NCBI RefSeq assembly: GCF_007714205.1
Contig: NZ_VMQU01000003.1
Coordinates: 1-64,000, forward strand
DNA from: Mycobacterium helveticum
GTDB taxonomy: Bacteria; Actinomycetota; Actinomycetes; Mycobacteriales; Mycobacteriaceae
Reading direction: 5' to 3'
DNA: 64,000 bases
This document shows positions 10,501-19,749 of this stretch, in pieces. The position numbers and the translations under genes were made by a program. Each line of letters opens with the position of its first letter. Position 1 is the stretch's first letter. The notes below the pieces were generated by a model. The model saw only the letters and a program-made list of their open reading frames with translations, made no database searches and was not told the DNA's origin.

Positions 10501-11127
10501 CGCCCCCACCAGGGCCACTACGGGATCCACCCCGCGCTGCTGGACGCGTGTTTCCAGGCGGTCGGGGCGCACCCGGAGATCCGCAACGGCAACGGCGGTT
10601 CGCTTCCGCCGTCGGGCCTGCGCCGGCTGCGCGCCTACGCGTCCGCCCGGACCGCCCGGTACTGCTACGCGCGGGTGACCAGCGCCGCCGCGGGCGCGCT
10701 CGAAGCGGACCTCGAGCTCCTCGACGACGTGGGCGCCGTCCTGGTCGCCGTGTGGGGCCTGCGACTGGGTACCGCCCGTTCCGGGGGTGCGGACCGTGCC
10801 ACCAGCGAATTCCGCGCCGAACTGGACGACGTGCCGCCGGAGGAGTGGCCCGCGCGGATCCGGCAACTGGTCTCCGAGCAGGCCGGCCTGATCCTGCGCC
10901 GCGCGGTCGACCCCGACCGTCCGCTGCCCGAGTACGGGCTGGACTCGCTGGGGGCCCTCGAACTGCGCACCCGTCTCGAGGCCGAGACGGGAATACGGCT
11001 GGCGCCCAACGACATCAGCACCACCGCGCACCGCCTGGCGGATCACCTGTACGACCAGCTGGGCGGGCGCCGAGATACGGGAGGCAGCAGTGCGCGTAGG
11101 CCCACTCGATGTGTCGACGGTCAGTGA
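7546..11127 (+). CDS. Reduced Pks2-like polyketide synthase: degenerate KS, AT, DH, ACP; no ER or KR
   Basis: 1193 residues against about 2100 for M. tuberculosis Pks2. Order: KS (about 1-340, short by roughly 90), AT (about 440-750), DH (about 805-1075), ACP (about 1100-1170). The KS keeps its cysteine (VDTDCSS, C139), but the usual HGTGT histidine is replaced in [13 protein letters not shown] and the NxGH histidine in GWVGTGGGM, and the segments after ALA and around NQDG are missing. The AT has GYSLGE (S528; usually GHSxGE). The DH keeps H836 and D1000 (HPALLDACF). The ACP serine is S1134 (LDSLGA). ER and KR are absent, with only about 25 residues between DH and ACP. GTG at 7546 follows AGGGGG by 9 nt; a TTG at 7537 is the alternative. 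The frame is fully open, so erosion has been in-frame. It cannot be a normal Mas-like synthase; it may be an accessory AT-DH-ACP protein or a decaying gene held open by papA1 coupling. Confidence 0.85.
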   Translation: MGQPRVTPVAVVGMACRLPGGIDSPELLWAALLDGDDAPAEPPRQRWDADVFDCDFFGIGEREAVAIDPQQRLLLEVSWEAVDRAGLPAEALAGSSTGVFVGLTHGPHGLPGNGFGTASGWIAHAVGSHGPAMTVDTDCSSGLTAVHLACRSLHEGESDLALAADGFAPGEGAAALVLKRLPDALAGGDRILGVILGTAATHAPPARAAACLRALAAAGVDASTVGMVQAYGAAAAIGGPAGHAGVAEVYGVDAPCALGWVGTGGGMLALIKTVLAVGHGVVPRAPRLDRLPGELGDVDTKLFVPQASTAWPAHGRAPRRAAVSAYAASGTNLHAIVEEAPPHGAGASAPPGAAAFLLSASSADALRETAHRLAGWVHERAHTVVPSDLAYTLARRRTHRPVRTAVIAGGVEELVAGLREVAGGATAYRPAVGSDDRGPVWVFSGAGSQWAAMGADLLVSEPVFAATVATLEPLIAEESGFSVTAAMTAPEVVAGTDRVQPTLFAMQVALAATLGSYGIRPGAVIGYSLGEAAAAAVAGALSLQDGVRLVCRSSRLMATAAGPAAMASVELPALRVRSELTALGVDDVVVAAVTSPQTALIAGSPESVRALRTAWQSRGVTARDVAVDAVGMAHTPHVDPVLDELARALALLRPTAPQVPYYSATLFDPRERPACDAGYWADNLRHTVRFSAAVRAALDDGHRVFAELSPHPLLTDAVGHTAAAAGTPVAALAVMRRGERPPHGLLGVLAELYHAGAAVDFSVPYPRGRLLDAPPAAWTRRRLPGRRAGADGHGRTGVSVAVHPLLGAHVPLPEEPERHAWHADVGTGALPWLGDHRVHDVPAFPRAAYCEMALAAARAVLGDTCEVRDVSFEAMLLPDKETPVTAVASVTAPGRAEFTVQTPRDGGGQLRLASAALHAAHADDRPSGHDVPALLAAHPSRVDGGELRRGFTGAGVRYGPAFAGLAAVHVGDGSVLAEVVPPGSIRPHQGHYGIHPALLDACFQAVGAHPEIRNGNGGSLPPSGLRRLRAYASARTARYCYARVTSAAAGALEADLELLDDVGAVLVAVWGLRLGTARSGGADRATSEFRAELDDVPPEEWPARIRQLVSEQAGLILRRAVDPDRPLPEYGLDSLGALELRTRLEAETGIRLAPNDISTTAHRLADHLYDQLGGRRDTGGSSARRPTRCVDGQ

Positions 11128-12532
11128 CTGGGACCCCGGTCCCGGCTCGCTGGTGTCCTGGCACCCGTCGCCGGCGGCCCGCGCCAAGGCCCTCGCCGCG
11201 CCGGTGAGCACGGTGCCGCCCAGCTACATCCAGGCCCGGCACCTGCGCAGCTTCACCGAGCAGGCCGCCCGGGGCCGGGACCACTCGAGGCTGCTGATCG
11301 CCTCCGTCGACGTGGACGGCCGGTGCGACCTGCGCGCGATGTCGTACGTGATCAACGCGCACCTGCGGCGGCACGACACCTATCGCAGCTGGTTCGAGTA
11401 CCGCGACGCCGACCACATCGTCCGGCACACCATCGCGGACGCCGCCGACATCGAGTTCGTGCCCACCGGGCATGGCGACCGGACGAGCCCGCAACTGCGG
11501 GAACACATCGTGGCCACACCCGGCCCGCTGCACTGGGATTGCTTCAGCTTCGGGACGATTCAGCGCGCCGACGGCTTCACGTTCTACGCCAGCATCGACC
11601 ATCTGCACGCCGACGGGCAGTTCGTCGGCGCGGGGCTCATGGAGTTCCAGACGATGTACGACGCGCTCGTCACCGGCGCTCCGCCCGTCGCGCTGCCTCC
11701 CGCCGGCAGCTACGACGACTTCTGCGTCCGGCAGCGCGCGTACACCTCGGCGTTGACCGCGGATTCGCCGGAGGTGGCCGCGTGGATCGGCTTCGCCGAG
11801 GCCAACGACGGAACCTTCCCGGCGTTCCCGCTGCCGCTGGGTGATCGGTCCCTGCCCTGCGGCGGCGACCTGCTCGGCGTGACCCTGCTGGACCGGGAGC
11901 AAACCGAGCGGTTCGACGCCGCCTGCGCCGCGGCGGGCGCCCGTTTCGTCGGGGGCATGTTCGCCTGCATCGCCCTGGCGGTCCACGAATTGACCGGCGA
12001 CGAAACCTATTTCGGCCTGACACCCCGAGACACGCGCAGCACCGAGGCGGACTTCATGACGCAGGGCTGGTACACCGGGCTGATCCCGATCACCGTCCCC
12101 GCCGCCGCGCCGTCCTTCGGCGCCGCGGCCCGCGCCGCACAGGCGTCGTTCGACTCGGGTGCGGACCTCGCGCGGGTGCCGTTCGAACGCGTCGTGGAGT
12201 TGGCGCCGTCGCTGGTCCGGCCCCGGCCGCTGTTCTCGCTGGTCAACTTCTTCGACGCCCAGGTGAGCCCGCTCTCGGTGCTGACGAAGATGTTCGAGGG
12301 CCTGCCTGTCGGTGCGCGCAGCGACGGCCGCGTCACCTATCCGCTGAACACGATGGTCGGCCGGTTCGACGAGACCGCCGTCGCCGTGCTGTTCCCGGAC
12401 AACCCGGTCGCCCGCGAATCCGTGACCCGGTACCTGGCGGCGGTGAGATCGGTGTGCGTGCGCGTCGCCGACGGCGAACCCGCCGCGGCACCGGGCGGCT
12501 CCCCCGCGCTGCGGCGGCAGCAGGCGTGCTGA
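11090..12532 (+). CDS. papA1: PapA1-like polyketide-associated acyltransferase
   Basis: 480 residues. PapA acyltransferases move acyl groups from a PKS or CoA to trehalose; in M. tuberculosis PapA1 adds Pks2 products to the sulfolipid precursor. The catalytic HxxxD motif is intact in [11 protein letters not shown] (about residue 170). Further conserved stretches are [18 protein letters not shown] near the start and [14 protein letters not shown] near residue 390. The GTG at 11090 follows GGGAGG and lies 38 bp inside the pks2-like gene, so translation is probably coupled. mmpL8 follows 19 bp later. Its conservation is odd given the state of the PKS that should feed it. Confidence 0.9.
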   Translation: MRVGPLDVSTVSDWDPGPGSLVSWHPSPAARAKALAAPVSTVPPSYIQARHLRSFTEQAARGRDHSRLLIASVDVDGRCDLRAMSYVINAHLRRHDTYRSWFEYRDADHIVRHTIADAADIEFVPTGHGDRTSPQLREHIVATPGPLHWDCFSFGTIQRADGFTFYASIDHLHADGQFVGAGLMEFQTMYDALVTGAPPVALPPAGSYDDFCVRQRAYTSALTADSPEVAAWIGFAEANDGTFPAFPLPLGDRSLPCGGDLLGVTLLDREQTERFDAACAAAGARFVGGMFACIALAVHELTGDETYFGLTPRDTRSTEADFMTQGWYTGLIPITVPAAAPSFGAAARAAQASFDSGADLARVPFERVVELAPSLVRPRPLFSLVNFFDAQVSPLSVLTKMFEGLPVGARSDGRVTYPLNTMVGRFDETAVAVLFPDNPVARESVTRYLAAVRSVCVRVADGEPAAAPGGSPALRRQQAC

Positions 12533-12551
12533 CGGCGGGTGCCCCGAGGCG

Positions 12552-15500
12552 ATGAACGAGACCAGCCGATCCGGTGACGCGGGCGTGTTCCCGCGGCTGG
12601 GTCGCGCGGTCGTCCGATGGCCGTGGGCGGTGATCGTCTGCTGGGCCGCGCTCGCGGGCGTGCTGTCGCTGACCATGCCGTCGCTGGAAGAGGTCTCCCT
12701 GACCCATCCGGTGGACATCCTGCCGCCCGGTGCGCCGTCGTCCGTCGCGAACCAGCGCATGACCGCGGCGTTCGACGAAGCCGGGCTGGACAGCCTGGCG
12801 GTGGTCGTGCTGGCCGATCCCAGGGGGCTGCGCCCGGCCGACGAAGCCGTCTACCGCAACCTGGTCGGCACGCTGCGCCGCGACACCCGGGATGTCGTGA
12901 TGCTGCAGGACTTCCTGGCGACGCCGCCGCTGCGCGACGTCATGACCAGCAAGGACCACAAGGCCTGGATCCTGCCGGTCGGGCTGCCGGGCGAGTTGAC
13001 CTCGCGGCAGTCGAAACAGGCGTACGCGCGGGTCGCCGACATCGTCAGGCACGCGGTCGCCGGGTCCACGCTGCGGGCCGATCTGACCGGCCCCGCGGCC
13101 ACCGTCGCCGATCTCAACCTGACCGGGCAGCGGGACAGGACCCGGATCGAGCTGGCGATCCCGCTGTTGTTGTTCGTCATCCTGCTGGTCATCTACCGCA
13201 ATCCGGTCACCATGATGCTGCCGCTGCTGACGATCGGCGTGTCGGTCCTCGTCGCGCAGCGCGTGGTGGCGGGGATCGGGACGCTGGGCCTGGGCGTCGC
13301 CAACCAGACCGTCATCTTCATGACCGGCATGATGGTAGGCGCGGGGACCGACTACGCCGTCTTCCTCGTCAGCCGCTACCACGACTACCTGCGGCAGGGC
13401 GTGGACTCCGACCGGGCGGTCGTGCAGGCGTTGGCCTCCATCGGCAAGGTGATCGCCGCCTCCGCGGCCACCGTCGCGGTCACCTTCATGGCGATGATCT
13501 TCACCCGGCTCGGGATCCTGCGAACGGTCGGCCCGGTGCTCGGTGTGTCGATCGGGGTGGTGTTTCTGGCCGCGGTGACGCTGCTGCCGGCCCTGCTGGT
13601 GCTCACCGGACGCCGTGGCTGGGTCGCACCGCGCCGCGAGCTGACCCGTCGGCTGTGGCGCCGGTCCGGAATTCACATCGTGCGGCGGCCCCGGGCGCAT
13701 CTGCTGGCGAGCGCCCTGGTGCTGGTCATCCTGGCCGGCTGCGCGGGCATGGCCCACTACAACTTCGACGAGCGCAAGAGCCTGCCGCCCTCGGTCGCCA
13801 GCTCGGTCGGATACGCCGCTCTGGACCGGCATTTCCCGCCCAACTTGATCGTTCCCGAGTACCTGGTCGTCGCCTCGCCGCGCGACCTGCGCACGCCGCG
13901 AGGCCTCGCCGACCTGGAGGAGATGGCACGGCGGGTCAGCCAGGTGCCGGGTGTCGCGGCGGTGCGGGGCATCACGCGACCCATGGGCCAGCCGCTGGAG
14001 CAAGCCAGGGTGTCCTGGCAGGCCGGCGAGGTCGGCGACAAGCTGCAGGAGGGCGCCGGGCAGATCACCGGGCACACCGGAGATCTCGACAAGCTGACCA
14101 ACGGCGCCAATCTGATGGCGGCCAAGCTGGGCGACGTGCGGGAGCAGGTGAACCGCGCCGTCGCCACGGCCGGCGGTCTCCTCGACGCGCTGTCCTACCT
14201 GGGGAACGCCTTCGGCGGCAACCGGACACTCAGCGAACTCGACGGAGCGGCGAAACTGGTCAGCGGCATGCGTGCGCTCGGCGACAGCATCGGCGCCGAC
14301 GCCGATTTCGTGGCCGGCAACTCCGACTGGGCCGGCCCCGTGCTGGGCGCACTCGACGGCAGCCCGATGTGCGACGCCGAGCCGGGCTGCGTCAGGGCGC
14401 GGACGCAACTGCGGCGCATGGTCACCGCACGCGACGACGGAACCCTGGGCAAGCTCTCGGAGCTGGCGCGGCAGCTGCGGTCGACGCACGCCCTGCAGAC
14501 CCTGGCGGCCACGGTGTCCGGGTTGCGCCGGGCGCTGAGCACCGTCGTCGGCGCCCTGGGCGCGCTGGGGATGGGTGACCCGGGCGGCGTGCGGGGCAAA
14601 GTCAATTTCCTGCGGCAGGGGGCCAATTCGCTTGCCGACGGGAGCCGGCAGCTGGCCGACGGGGTGCAGTCGCTGGTCGACCAGGTCAAGAAGATGGGCC
14701 TCGGGCTGGGCGAGGCGTCGGATTTCCTGCTGGGCATGCGCGACGACGCGACGACGCCGGCGATGGCGGGGTTCTACATCCCCCGGCAGGTGTTGTCGTA
14801 CGCCCTGGGCGCGGGCGAGAAGCCCGCCGCGATGCCGCCCGGGGCGCGGGACCTGTTGGGCGGCTTGAACGTCAACGAACTCAGGAAACTCGCTTCGGCC
14901 TTCGTCTCACCCGACGGGCACGCGGTGCGGTACCTGATCCAGTCGAACCTCGATCCGTTCGGCACCCCCGCCACGGACCAGCTGCGCGCGATCACGGCCG
15001 TCGCCCGGGGCGCCCAGCCGAACACCACGCTGGCCGATGCCACCGTCTCGGTGGTGGGTTTACCGGCCGTGCTCAAGGACATGCGCGACTACTCCGATCA
15101 CGACGTCCGGCTGATCGTCGGCATGACCATCTGCATCGTATTGCTGATCCTGATCCTGTTGCTGCGCGCGGTCGTTGCGCCGCTGTACCTGATCGGTTCG
15201 GTCATCGTGTCCTACATGTCGGCGCTGGGTATCGGCGTCATCGTGTTCCAGTTCCTGCTTGGCCGCGAGTTGCATTGGAGCGTACCGGGATTGACCTTCG
15301 TCGTGCTGGTCGCCGTGGGCGCCGACTACAACATGCTGCTCGTCTCGCGGTTGCGTGACGAGTCGGCCGCGGGCCTGCGCTCCGGGGTGATCCGCACCGT
15401 GGGCTCCACCGGCGGGGTGATCACCGCGGCGGGGCTGATCATGGCCGCCTCGATGTACGGCCTGCTGTTCGCCAGCCTCAGCAGCGTCGTCCAGGACGCC

Positions 15501-15743
15501 TTCGTCCTGGGCACCGGGCTGCTGCTGGACACCTTTCTGGTCCGCACCGTCACGGTGCCGGCCATCGCGGTGCTGGTGGGCGAGGCGAACTGGTGGCGTC
15601 CGTCGTTCCGCCGGCCGTTACGACGCGACCGCCGGCGCAGCCGCCCAACCGCGCGCAAACCGCTGCTGCCCGAGGAACTGCGCGCGTCGGCCGACGCCGA
15701 GGACCTGATCGGCTTCCGGATGGATCACGGCCTGCGGCTCTGA
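12552..15743 (+). CDS. mmpL8: MmpL8-like RND lipid transporter
   Basis: 1063 residues, the usual size for MmpL exporters. TM1 is at about residues 22-42, followed by a periplasmic domain and a first membrane bundle (about 200-355) carrying [18 protein letters not shown], whose Asp-Tyr pair (267-268) is the proton-relay signature. A long periplasmic domain with coiled-coil-like stretches (about 400-830) follows, then a second bundle with [16 protein letters not shown]. In M. tuberculosis MmpL8 exports the sulfolipid precursor. Position directly after papA1 supports export of an acylated trehalose here. Probably in one operon with pks2-like and papA1. Confidence 0.92.
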   Translation: MNETSRSGDAGVFPRLGRAVVRWPWAVIVCWAALAGVLSLTMPSLEEVSLTHPVDILPPGAPSSVANQRMTAAFDEAGLDSLAVVVLADPRGLRPADEAVYRNLVGTLRRDTRDVVMLQDFLATPPLRDVMTSKDHKAWILPVGLPGELTSRQSKQAYARVADIVRHAVAGSTLRADLTGPAATVADLNLTGQRDRTRIELAIPLLLFVILLVIYRNPVTMMLPLLTIGVSVLVAQRVVAGIGTLGLGVANQTVIFMTGMMVGAGTDYAVFLVSRYHDYLRQGVDSDRAVVQALASIGKVIAASAATVAVTFMAMIFTRLGILRTVGPVLGVSIGVVFLAAVTLLPALLVLTGRRGWVAPRRELTRRLWRRSGIHIVRRPRAHLLASALVLVILAGCAGMAHYNFDERKSLPPSVASSVGYAALDRHFPPNLIVPEYLVVASPRDLRTPRGLADLEEMARRVSQVPGVAAVRGITRPMGQPLEQARVSWQAGEVGDKLQEGAGQITGHTGDLDKLTNGANLMAAKLGDVREQVNRAVATAGGLLDALSYLGNAFGGNRTLSELDGAAKLVSGMRALGDSIGADADFVAGNSDWAGPVLGALDGSPMCDAEPGCVRARTQLRRMVTARDDGTLGKLSELARQLRSTHALQTLAATVSGLRRALSTVVGALGALGMGDPGGVRGKVNFLRQGANSLADGSRQLADGVQSLVDQVKKMGLGLGEASDFLLGMRDDATTPAMAGFYIPRQVLSYALGAGEKPAAMPPGARDLLGGLNVNELRKLASAFVSPDGHAVRYLIQSNLDPFGTPATDQLRAITAVARGAQPNTTLADATVSVVGLPAVLKDMRDYSDHDVRLIVGMTICIVLLILILLLRAVVAPLYLIGSVIVSYMSALGIGVIVFQFLLGRELHWSVPGLTFVVLVAVGADYNMLLVSRLRDESAAGLRSGVIRTVGSTGGVITAAGLIMAASMYGLLFASLSSVVQDAFVLGTGLLLDTFLVRTVTVPAIAVLVGEANWWRPSFRRPLRRDRRRSRPTARKPLLPEELRASADAEDLIGFRMDHGLRL

Positions 15744-15756
15744 GGTCGCTGCGGTA

Positions 15757-17628
15757 TCAGAAGTTCAGCCCGACCCGGGACGTGCCGGTGTTGTTGGCGC
15801 CCACGTTGCCGGTGCCCGAGTTGAAGAAGCCCGTGTTGCCGGATCCGCTGTTCTGCAAACCGATCTGGCCCGATCCCACGTTCCCGTAGCCGCTGTCCCC
15901 GCTGCCCATGTTGTACCAGCCCGAGGTGCCGTCGCCGGTGTTGTCAAAGCCGGAGGTCCCGATGCCAGTGTTGCCGTAGCCGGAGCTGGTGTTGCCGGTG
16001 CTGGTCACCAACCCCAGCCCGGTGTTGGCGCTGCCCGCGTCCCAGACGCCGGTGTTGGTGCTGCCCGAGTCGTAGAAGCCGGTGTTGGTGCTGCCGGAAT
16101 TCCCGAAACCCGTGTTCATGCTGCCCGAGTCGCCGGCCCCGATGTTTCCGGTGCCGGAACTTTCGACGCCGATGTTGTGGTTGCCGGCGTTGAACGGGCC
16201 CACGTTGTAGTTGCCGCCGTTGTCGAGGCCCACGTTGTGGTTGCCCCCGTTCCAGAGGCCGACGTCCTGGACACCCGAGTTGGCCGAGCCGACGTCCGCG
16301 TAGCCCGAGTTGGAATATCCCTGGTCGTAGCTGCCGGAGTTGCCGAAGCCCGTGTTGAAGCTGCCGCCGTTGCCGAAGCCGAGGTTTCCGTTGCCCGAGT
16401 TCCAGAAGCCGTGGTCGACGTTGCCGGAGTTCAGGAGGCCGACGTCGTTGTTTCCCGAGTTGAAGAAGCCGACGTCGTTGTTGCCGGAGTTGAACAGGCC
16501 GATGTCCCCGGTGCCGGAGTTGAACGGATCGCCGAGGTGGACCGTGCCGGTGCTGGTGTCGAAGTAGAGGTTGCCGATGCCGACCTCGTTGCTGCCGGTC
16601 AGGCCCAGGCCGACGTCGTGGCTGCCCGTGATGCCCAGGCCGACGTCGTTGTTGCCGATGATCGCGGACCCGAAGTTGTCGTTGCCGTTGTTCCCGTAGC
16701 CCACGTTGACGCCGCCGTTGTTCCCCATGCCCACGTTGAGCGTGCCGTTGTTGCCGAATCCGACGTTGCCGTAGCCGGTATTGCCCTCGCCCGCATTGGA
16801 GTTGCCGAGGTTTCCATTGCCGGCGTTGCCCGAACCGAGGTTTCCGTTGCCCACGTTGAGGCTGCCGACGTCCCCGCCACCGATGTTGTAGCCGCCGACA
16901 TTGCCCTTGCCGTAGTTGAGACTGCCGATGTTGCCGCTGCCGAGGTTGAGGTTCCCGGTGTTGCCGCTGCCGAGGTTGTAGTTGCCGGTGTTGCCGTTGC
17001 CGAGGTTGTAGTTGCCGGTGTTGCCGCCGCCCCCGTTGCCGCTGCCGGTGTTGCCGCCGCCCAGGTTCAAGGTGCCGGCGTTGCCGTAACCGAGGTTGGT
17101 GGCCAGGCTCTGCAGCTCCTGGATGATCGGCGTGAGCGGTGAGGCGGCCGCCGAGGCCCCGGCGTGGTAGCCGAACATCGCGCCCACATCCTGGGCCCAC
17201 ATCTGCTCGTATTCGGCCTCGGTGGCCGCGATCGCGGGGGCGTTCTGCCCGAACAGGTTCGACGCCACCAGCGAGACCAGCTGGTTCCTGTTCACCCCGA
17301 CCAGCACCGGATGCACCGTCGCCGCCTGCGCGGCCTCGAAGGCCGCCGCCGTGGCCCGCAGCTGCTGCGCCGTGTGCGACACGTGCCCCGCCGCGGTGTT
17401 GAGCCATCCGGCCAACGGTGCCGCCGCGGCGGCCATCGACACGGCCGCCGGGCCCTGCCACGCCTGACCGGTCAACGTCGAGATCACCGAGCCGAAAGAC
17501 GATGCCGCCGAGCTTAATTCGGCACTCAGCCCGTCCCAGGCCGCCGCCGCCGCCAGCATCGGACCCGGCCCCGCACCCGTGAACATCCGCGACGAGTTGA
17601 CCTCGGGCGGCAACACCGGATAGTTCAT
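15757..17628 (-). CDS. PPE family protein, MPTR subfamily
   Basis: 623 residues. The first about 180 form the PPE helical domain, starting [18 protein letters not shown], with [10 protein letters not shown] as the WxG-type turn. The rest is a long array of NxGxGNxG pentapeptide-like repeats (MPTR), such as [16 protein letters not shown] proteins are exported by ESX type VII systems, usually with a PE partner; no PE gene is visible here. ATG at 17628 gives the canonical PPE start. It lies between the mmpL8-like and chp1-like genes, where M. tuberculosis has none. The function is unknown. Confidence 0.93.
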   Translation of the reverse strand: MNYPVLPPEVNSSRMFTGAGPGPMLAAAAAWDGLSAELSSAASSFGSVISTLTGQAWQGPAAVSMAAAAAPLAGWLNTAAGHVSHTAQQLRATAAAFEAAQAATVHPVLVGVNRNQLVSLVASNLFGQNAPAIAATEAEYEQMWAQDVGAMFGYHAGASAAASPLTPIIQELQSLATNLGYGNAGTLNLGGGNTGSGNGGGGNTGNYNLGNGNTGNYNLGSGNTGNLNLGSGNIGSLNYGKGNVGGYNIGGGDVGSLNVGNGNLGSGNAGNGNLGNSNAGEGNTGYGNVGFGNNGTLNVGMGNNGGVNVGYGNNGNDNFGSAIIGNNDVGLGITGSHDVGLGLTGSNEVGIGNLYFDTSTGTVHLGDPFNSGTGDIGLFNSGNNDVGFFNSGNNDVGLLNSGNVDHGFWNSGNGNLGFGNGGSFNTGFGNSGSYDQGYSNSGYADVGSANSGVQDVGLWNGGNHNVGLDNGGNYNVGPFNAGNHNIGVESSGTGNIGAGDSGSMNTGFGNSGSTNTGFYDSGSTNTGVWDAGSANTGLGLVTSTGNTSSGYGNTGIGTSGFDNTGDGTSGWYNMGSGDSGYGNVGSGQIGLQNSGSGNTGFFNSGTGNVGANNTGTSRVGLNF

Positions 17629-17730
17629 CACGCCGATCCTTCCCCCACCCGGGTCGTTTCCCCGGTCACGAACGTCGAGCGCCCCGGCCATCGCCGGCGA
17701 CCGCGCACCGAGCGTACGACCTGCGGGACG

Positions 17731-17746
17731 GATCTGTCGGCAGATC
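17731..17746. promoter_or_regulatory. Short inverted repeat upstream of the PPE gene
   Basis: GATCTG-TCGG-CAGATC, a 6-bp perfect inverted repeat with a 4-bp gap, lies about 100 bp upstream of the PPE start in the 183-bp gap before the chp1-like stop. It could be an operator or a small hairpin in the chp1 3' region. The role is unproven. Confidence 0.3.
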
Positions 17747-17811
17747 GAGCGTTTTCACCGAGTGGCGGTCAAGCTCTCGGCATTACCGGAGCGGCCGGGG
17801 CGCGCCCGGGG

Positions 17812-18885
17812 TCATTTCCGTTTGGGGAGCAGTCTTCTGATCGTCCCCAGCACGCCCTTGCCGCCCCGCAGGGCGCGGGCGCCCCGGAGCGCGTTCGTTG
17901 CGGCCGTGGCGGCGCTGACGCCGGTGGTGGTGCTCGACAGGGGAATGCTGATCGAGGGGGCGATGGCCGGAGCGTGGCCGACTCCGCCGAGCAGCCGGAC
18001 CGGGTTCGCGGACGGCGCGGGCCCCGGGGCGTAGGCCCGGTCGATCATGGGCCGCAGCACCGCGTCGAGCGTCCCCGCCGCCTCGGGGGGCAGGCCGGCC
18101 ATGTCCACCAGCGCCCGGACCAGCGGGAGTTGGCCGCCGCGGATGAGGTAGGTCGTCGTGGTGGCGCCCAGGCTGTTGGTCGTCGTCGTGACGTCCCACG
18201 GGGCGACGCGGGCGGGGTCGGAGAATGCGGTGGCGCTGTGGCCGTAGTACCCGCCCGCGGCGACCGCGTTGAGATCGGCGAGCAGGTTCCCCACGTGGTT
18301 GGGCGGGTCGGAGAAGATGTCGTATTGGCCGACGACGTTGACCGTGTCGTACTGGCTTTCCACCGGGGCCGGGACCGTGTAGTCGATTACGGGGACGTGG
18401 GTTCCCGGCTTGAACGCACGGGACAGCAGGTTGTCGGGGTCACCGGCTTTGATGAACGTCAGCTGACCCGGCGGCGGCGCCGTCGGGTCGTTGGCCAGCC
18501 GCGCCTGTTCGCGGTCGAGCGCCAGCGCACCCTGCGACAGCCCGGCCACCGAGATGGGCCCGCCGGTGCCACGGATGGCCGCGTCGAGGTTGTCGGCCCC
18601 GGTGGCCACCGAGTTGCCGACGGTCGGCGACTGCCAGCCGGTGAGCGGCCAGAAGCTGCCCGGATACGCAATGACGCGCCGCGTCGCCTCGGGGCTGTAG
18701 TAGTTGGCGCCGATATCCGGCTGCGTCGCGGGGTCGAAGTGGTACAGCGACCGCAACGGCTTGTACGGGGACGGCTCGGTGCCGGGCACGATCAACGCGG
18801 TGTCGGCGGACGCGACACCATCGCCGAACGGTGCCGCCCACGTCGTCAGCACCGCCGTCACCGCCCCGACCAGCAGCCTGTTCAT
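17812..18885 (-). CDS. Chp1-like PE-PPE domain acyltransferase/hydrolase (Rv3822-like)
   Basis: 357 residues with an N-terminal signal or membrane anchor (VGAVTAVLTTWAAPFGDGVASA). The alpha/beta-hydrolase PE-PPE domain follows, with nucleophile serine 118 in AGLSQGALALD, a probable acid in the NVVGQYDIFSDPPNH region and a probable histidine in YGHSATAF. In M. tuberculosis Chp1 is the membrane transesterase that makes the last acylation steps of sulfolipid-1. The tail is Ala/Thr-rich and basic. It lies 29 bp downstream of the sap-like gene on the same strand, so the two are probably co-transcribed. Slightly shorter than the about 400 residues I recall for Rv3822. Confidence 0.86.
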   Translation of the reverse strand: MNRLLVGAVTAVLTTWAAPFGDGVASADTALIVPGTEPSPYKPLRSLYHFDPATQPDIGANYYSPEATRRVIAYPGSFWPLTGWQSPTVGNSVATGADNLDAAIRGTGGPISVAGLSQGALALDREQARLANDPTAPPPGQLTFIKAGDPDNLLSRAFKPGTHVPVIDYTVPAPVESQYDTVNVVGQYDIFSDPPNHVGNLLADLNAVAAGGYYGHSATAFSDPARVAPWDVTTTTNSLGATTTTYLIRGGQLPLVRALVDMAGLPPEAAGTLDAVLRPMIDRAYAPGPAPSANPVRLLGGVGHAPAIAPSISIPLSSTTTGVSAATAATNALRGARALRGGKGVLGTIRRLLPKRK

Positions 18886-18914
18886 GATGTCTCCCGGTGC
18901 CGATCCATCGATCC

Positions 18915-19592
18915 TCAGAGCCTGCTCAACCCGAGCGTGAGCATGAGGCAGCCGCCCGCCCCCACCATGAAACCGGCGCCGCGTTGCGTCCGGGCCCGCA
19001 GCCAGTCCCTCAGCGCCGCCGCGGCGGCGCGCGTCTGCCGCGGCGCCACCAGGTAGCTCAGCAGCGGGATCTCGGCCATCGCGAACGCGACGGCGTTGAA
19101 CGCGAGCAGGGCTTCGGCCCGCGCCGCCGGCGCGGCAGCCGAGGCCAGGATGGCCGCCATCGCCCCCAGGTAGTTGGCGGACGGCAGCGCGGCGCCCATC
19201 CCGGCGACCGCGGCGACGTACAGCGAGTCGCCGTGCAGGAGCTGTCGCGCGGTCGCCGACAGCCACCCGGCGCGGGCCGGCGGTGCCGGTTTCGCCGGAA
19301 CCCGGCGCAGGAACCTGGCCGACACGCCGGTGACCAGCAGCACCGCGACGAGCAGCGCGACCAGCCCGGTGGAGATCTGCACCCCGGCGACGGTGAGGTG
19401 CCCGGCCAGCGGGGTGGCACCGATCAGGAACAGCAGGACCAGGCCCACCCCGACCCCCATTGTCACACCGCCGCACAGGAATACGAGCAGTTGCACCAGG
19501 GGACGGCGCCGGTTCAGCATGAGGACCACCAGACCGATGCGGACCGGTTCGAGCACCACCGAGAGCCCCAACAAGAGCACGGTGGACCACAT
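18915..19592 (-). CDS. sap: Sap-like six-helix membrane protein (GAP family, Rv3821-like)
   Basis: 225 residues and about six membrane segments. It starts MWSTVLLLGLSVVLEPVRIG and ends with GGCLMLTLGLSRL, the pattern of the GAP/Sap family of small lipid-addressing membrane proteins. In M. tuberculosis Sap helps MmpL8 and Chp1 in sulfolipid assembly and export. Here it sits between the chp1-like and papA2-like genes, as in that cluster. ATG at 19592 was chosen because the membrane protein begins there; the upstream frame is Arg-rich. Divergent from papA2. Confidence 0.86.
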   Translation of the reverse strand: MWSTVLLLGLSVVLEPVRIGLVVLMLNRRRPLVQLLVFLCGGVTMGVGVGLVLLFLIGATPLAGHLTVAGVQISTGLVALLVAVLLVTGVSARFLRRVPAKPAPPARAGWLSATARQLLHGDSLYVAAVAGMGAALPSANYLGAMAAILASAAAPAARAEALLAFNAVAFAMAEIPLLSYLVAPRQTRAAAAALRDWLRARTQRGAGFMVGAGGCLMLTLGLSRL

Positions 19593-19749
19593 GGTGGTGA
19601 ACCTACTGCACGCGCGGCGGCGCCGTGCGGAAAACTCGCGGTACGACGGCCGGGTCCGTGGACGTTTCCGCCGCCGTCGCACTCCCGAACGCGCCTCACC
19701 GGGTAAGCTCACAACCTCGGGGCCGGGTGCGGCGGCAGGACGGGGGGAC

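Noticed and set aside
10769-10857. Possible hidden ER/KR remnants between the DH and ACP of the pks2-like gene
   Set aside because: The DH-to-ACP linker is only about 25-30 residues, and no ER or KR motif is seen there in any frame; the domains are truly absent.
7147-11211. 1354-codon minus-strand frame opposite the pks2-like gene
   Set aside because: Antisense shadow of the PKS; no recognisable domains. It also crosses fadD23's start.
16177-17142. Plus-strand frame antisense to the PPE repeat region
   Set aside because: [13 protein letters not shown]-type periodicity mirrors the MPTR repeat on the other strand; not a separate gene.
18897-19706. Plus-strand frame opposite the sap-like gene
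   Set aside because: Low-complexity antisense of a well-supported membrane protein gene.
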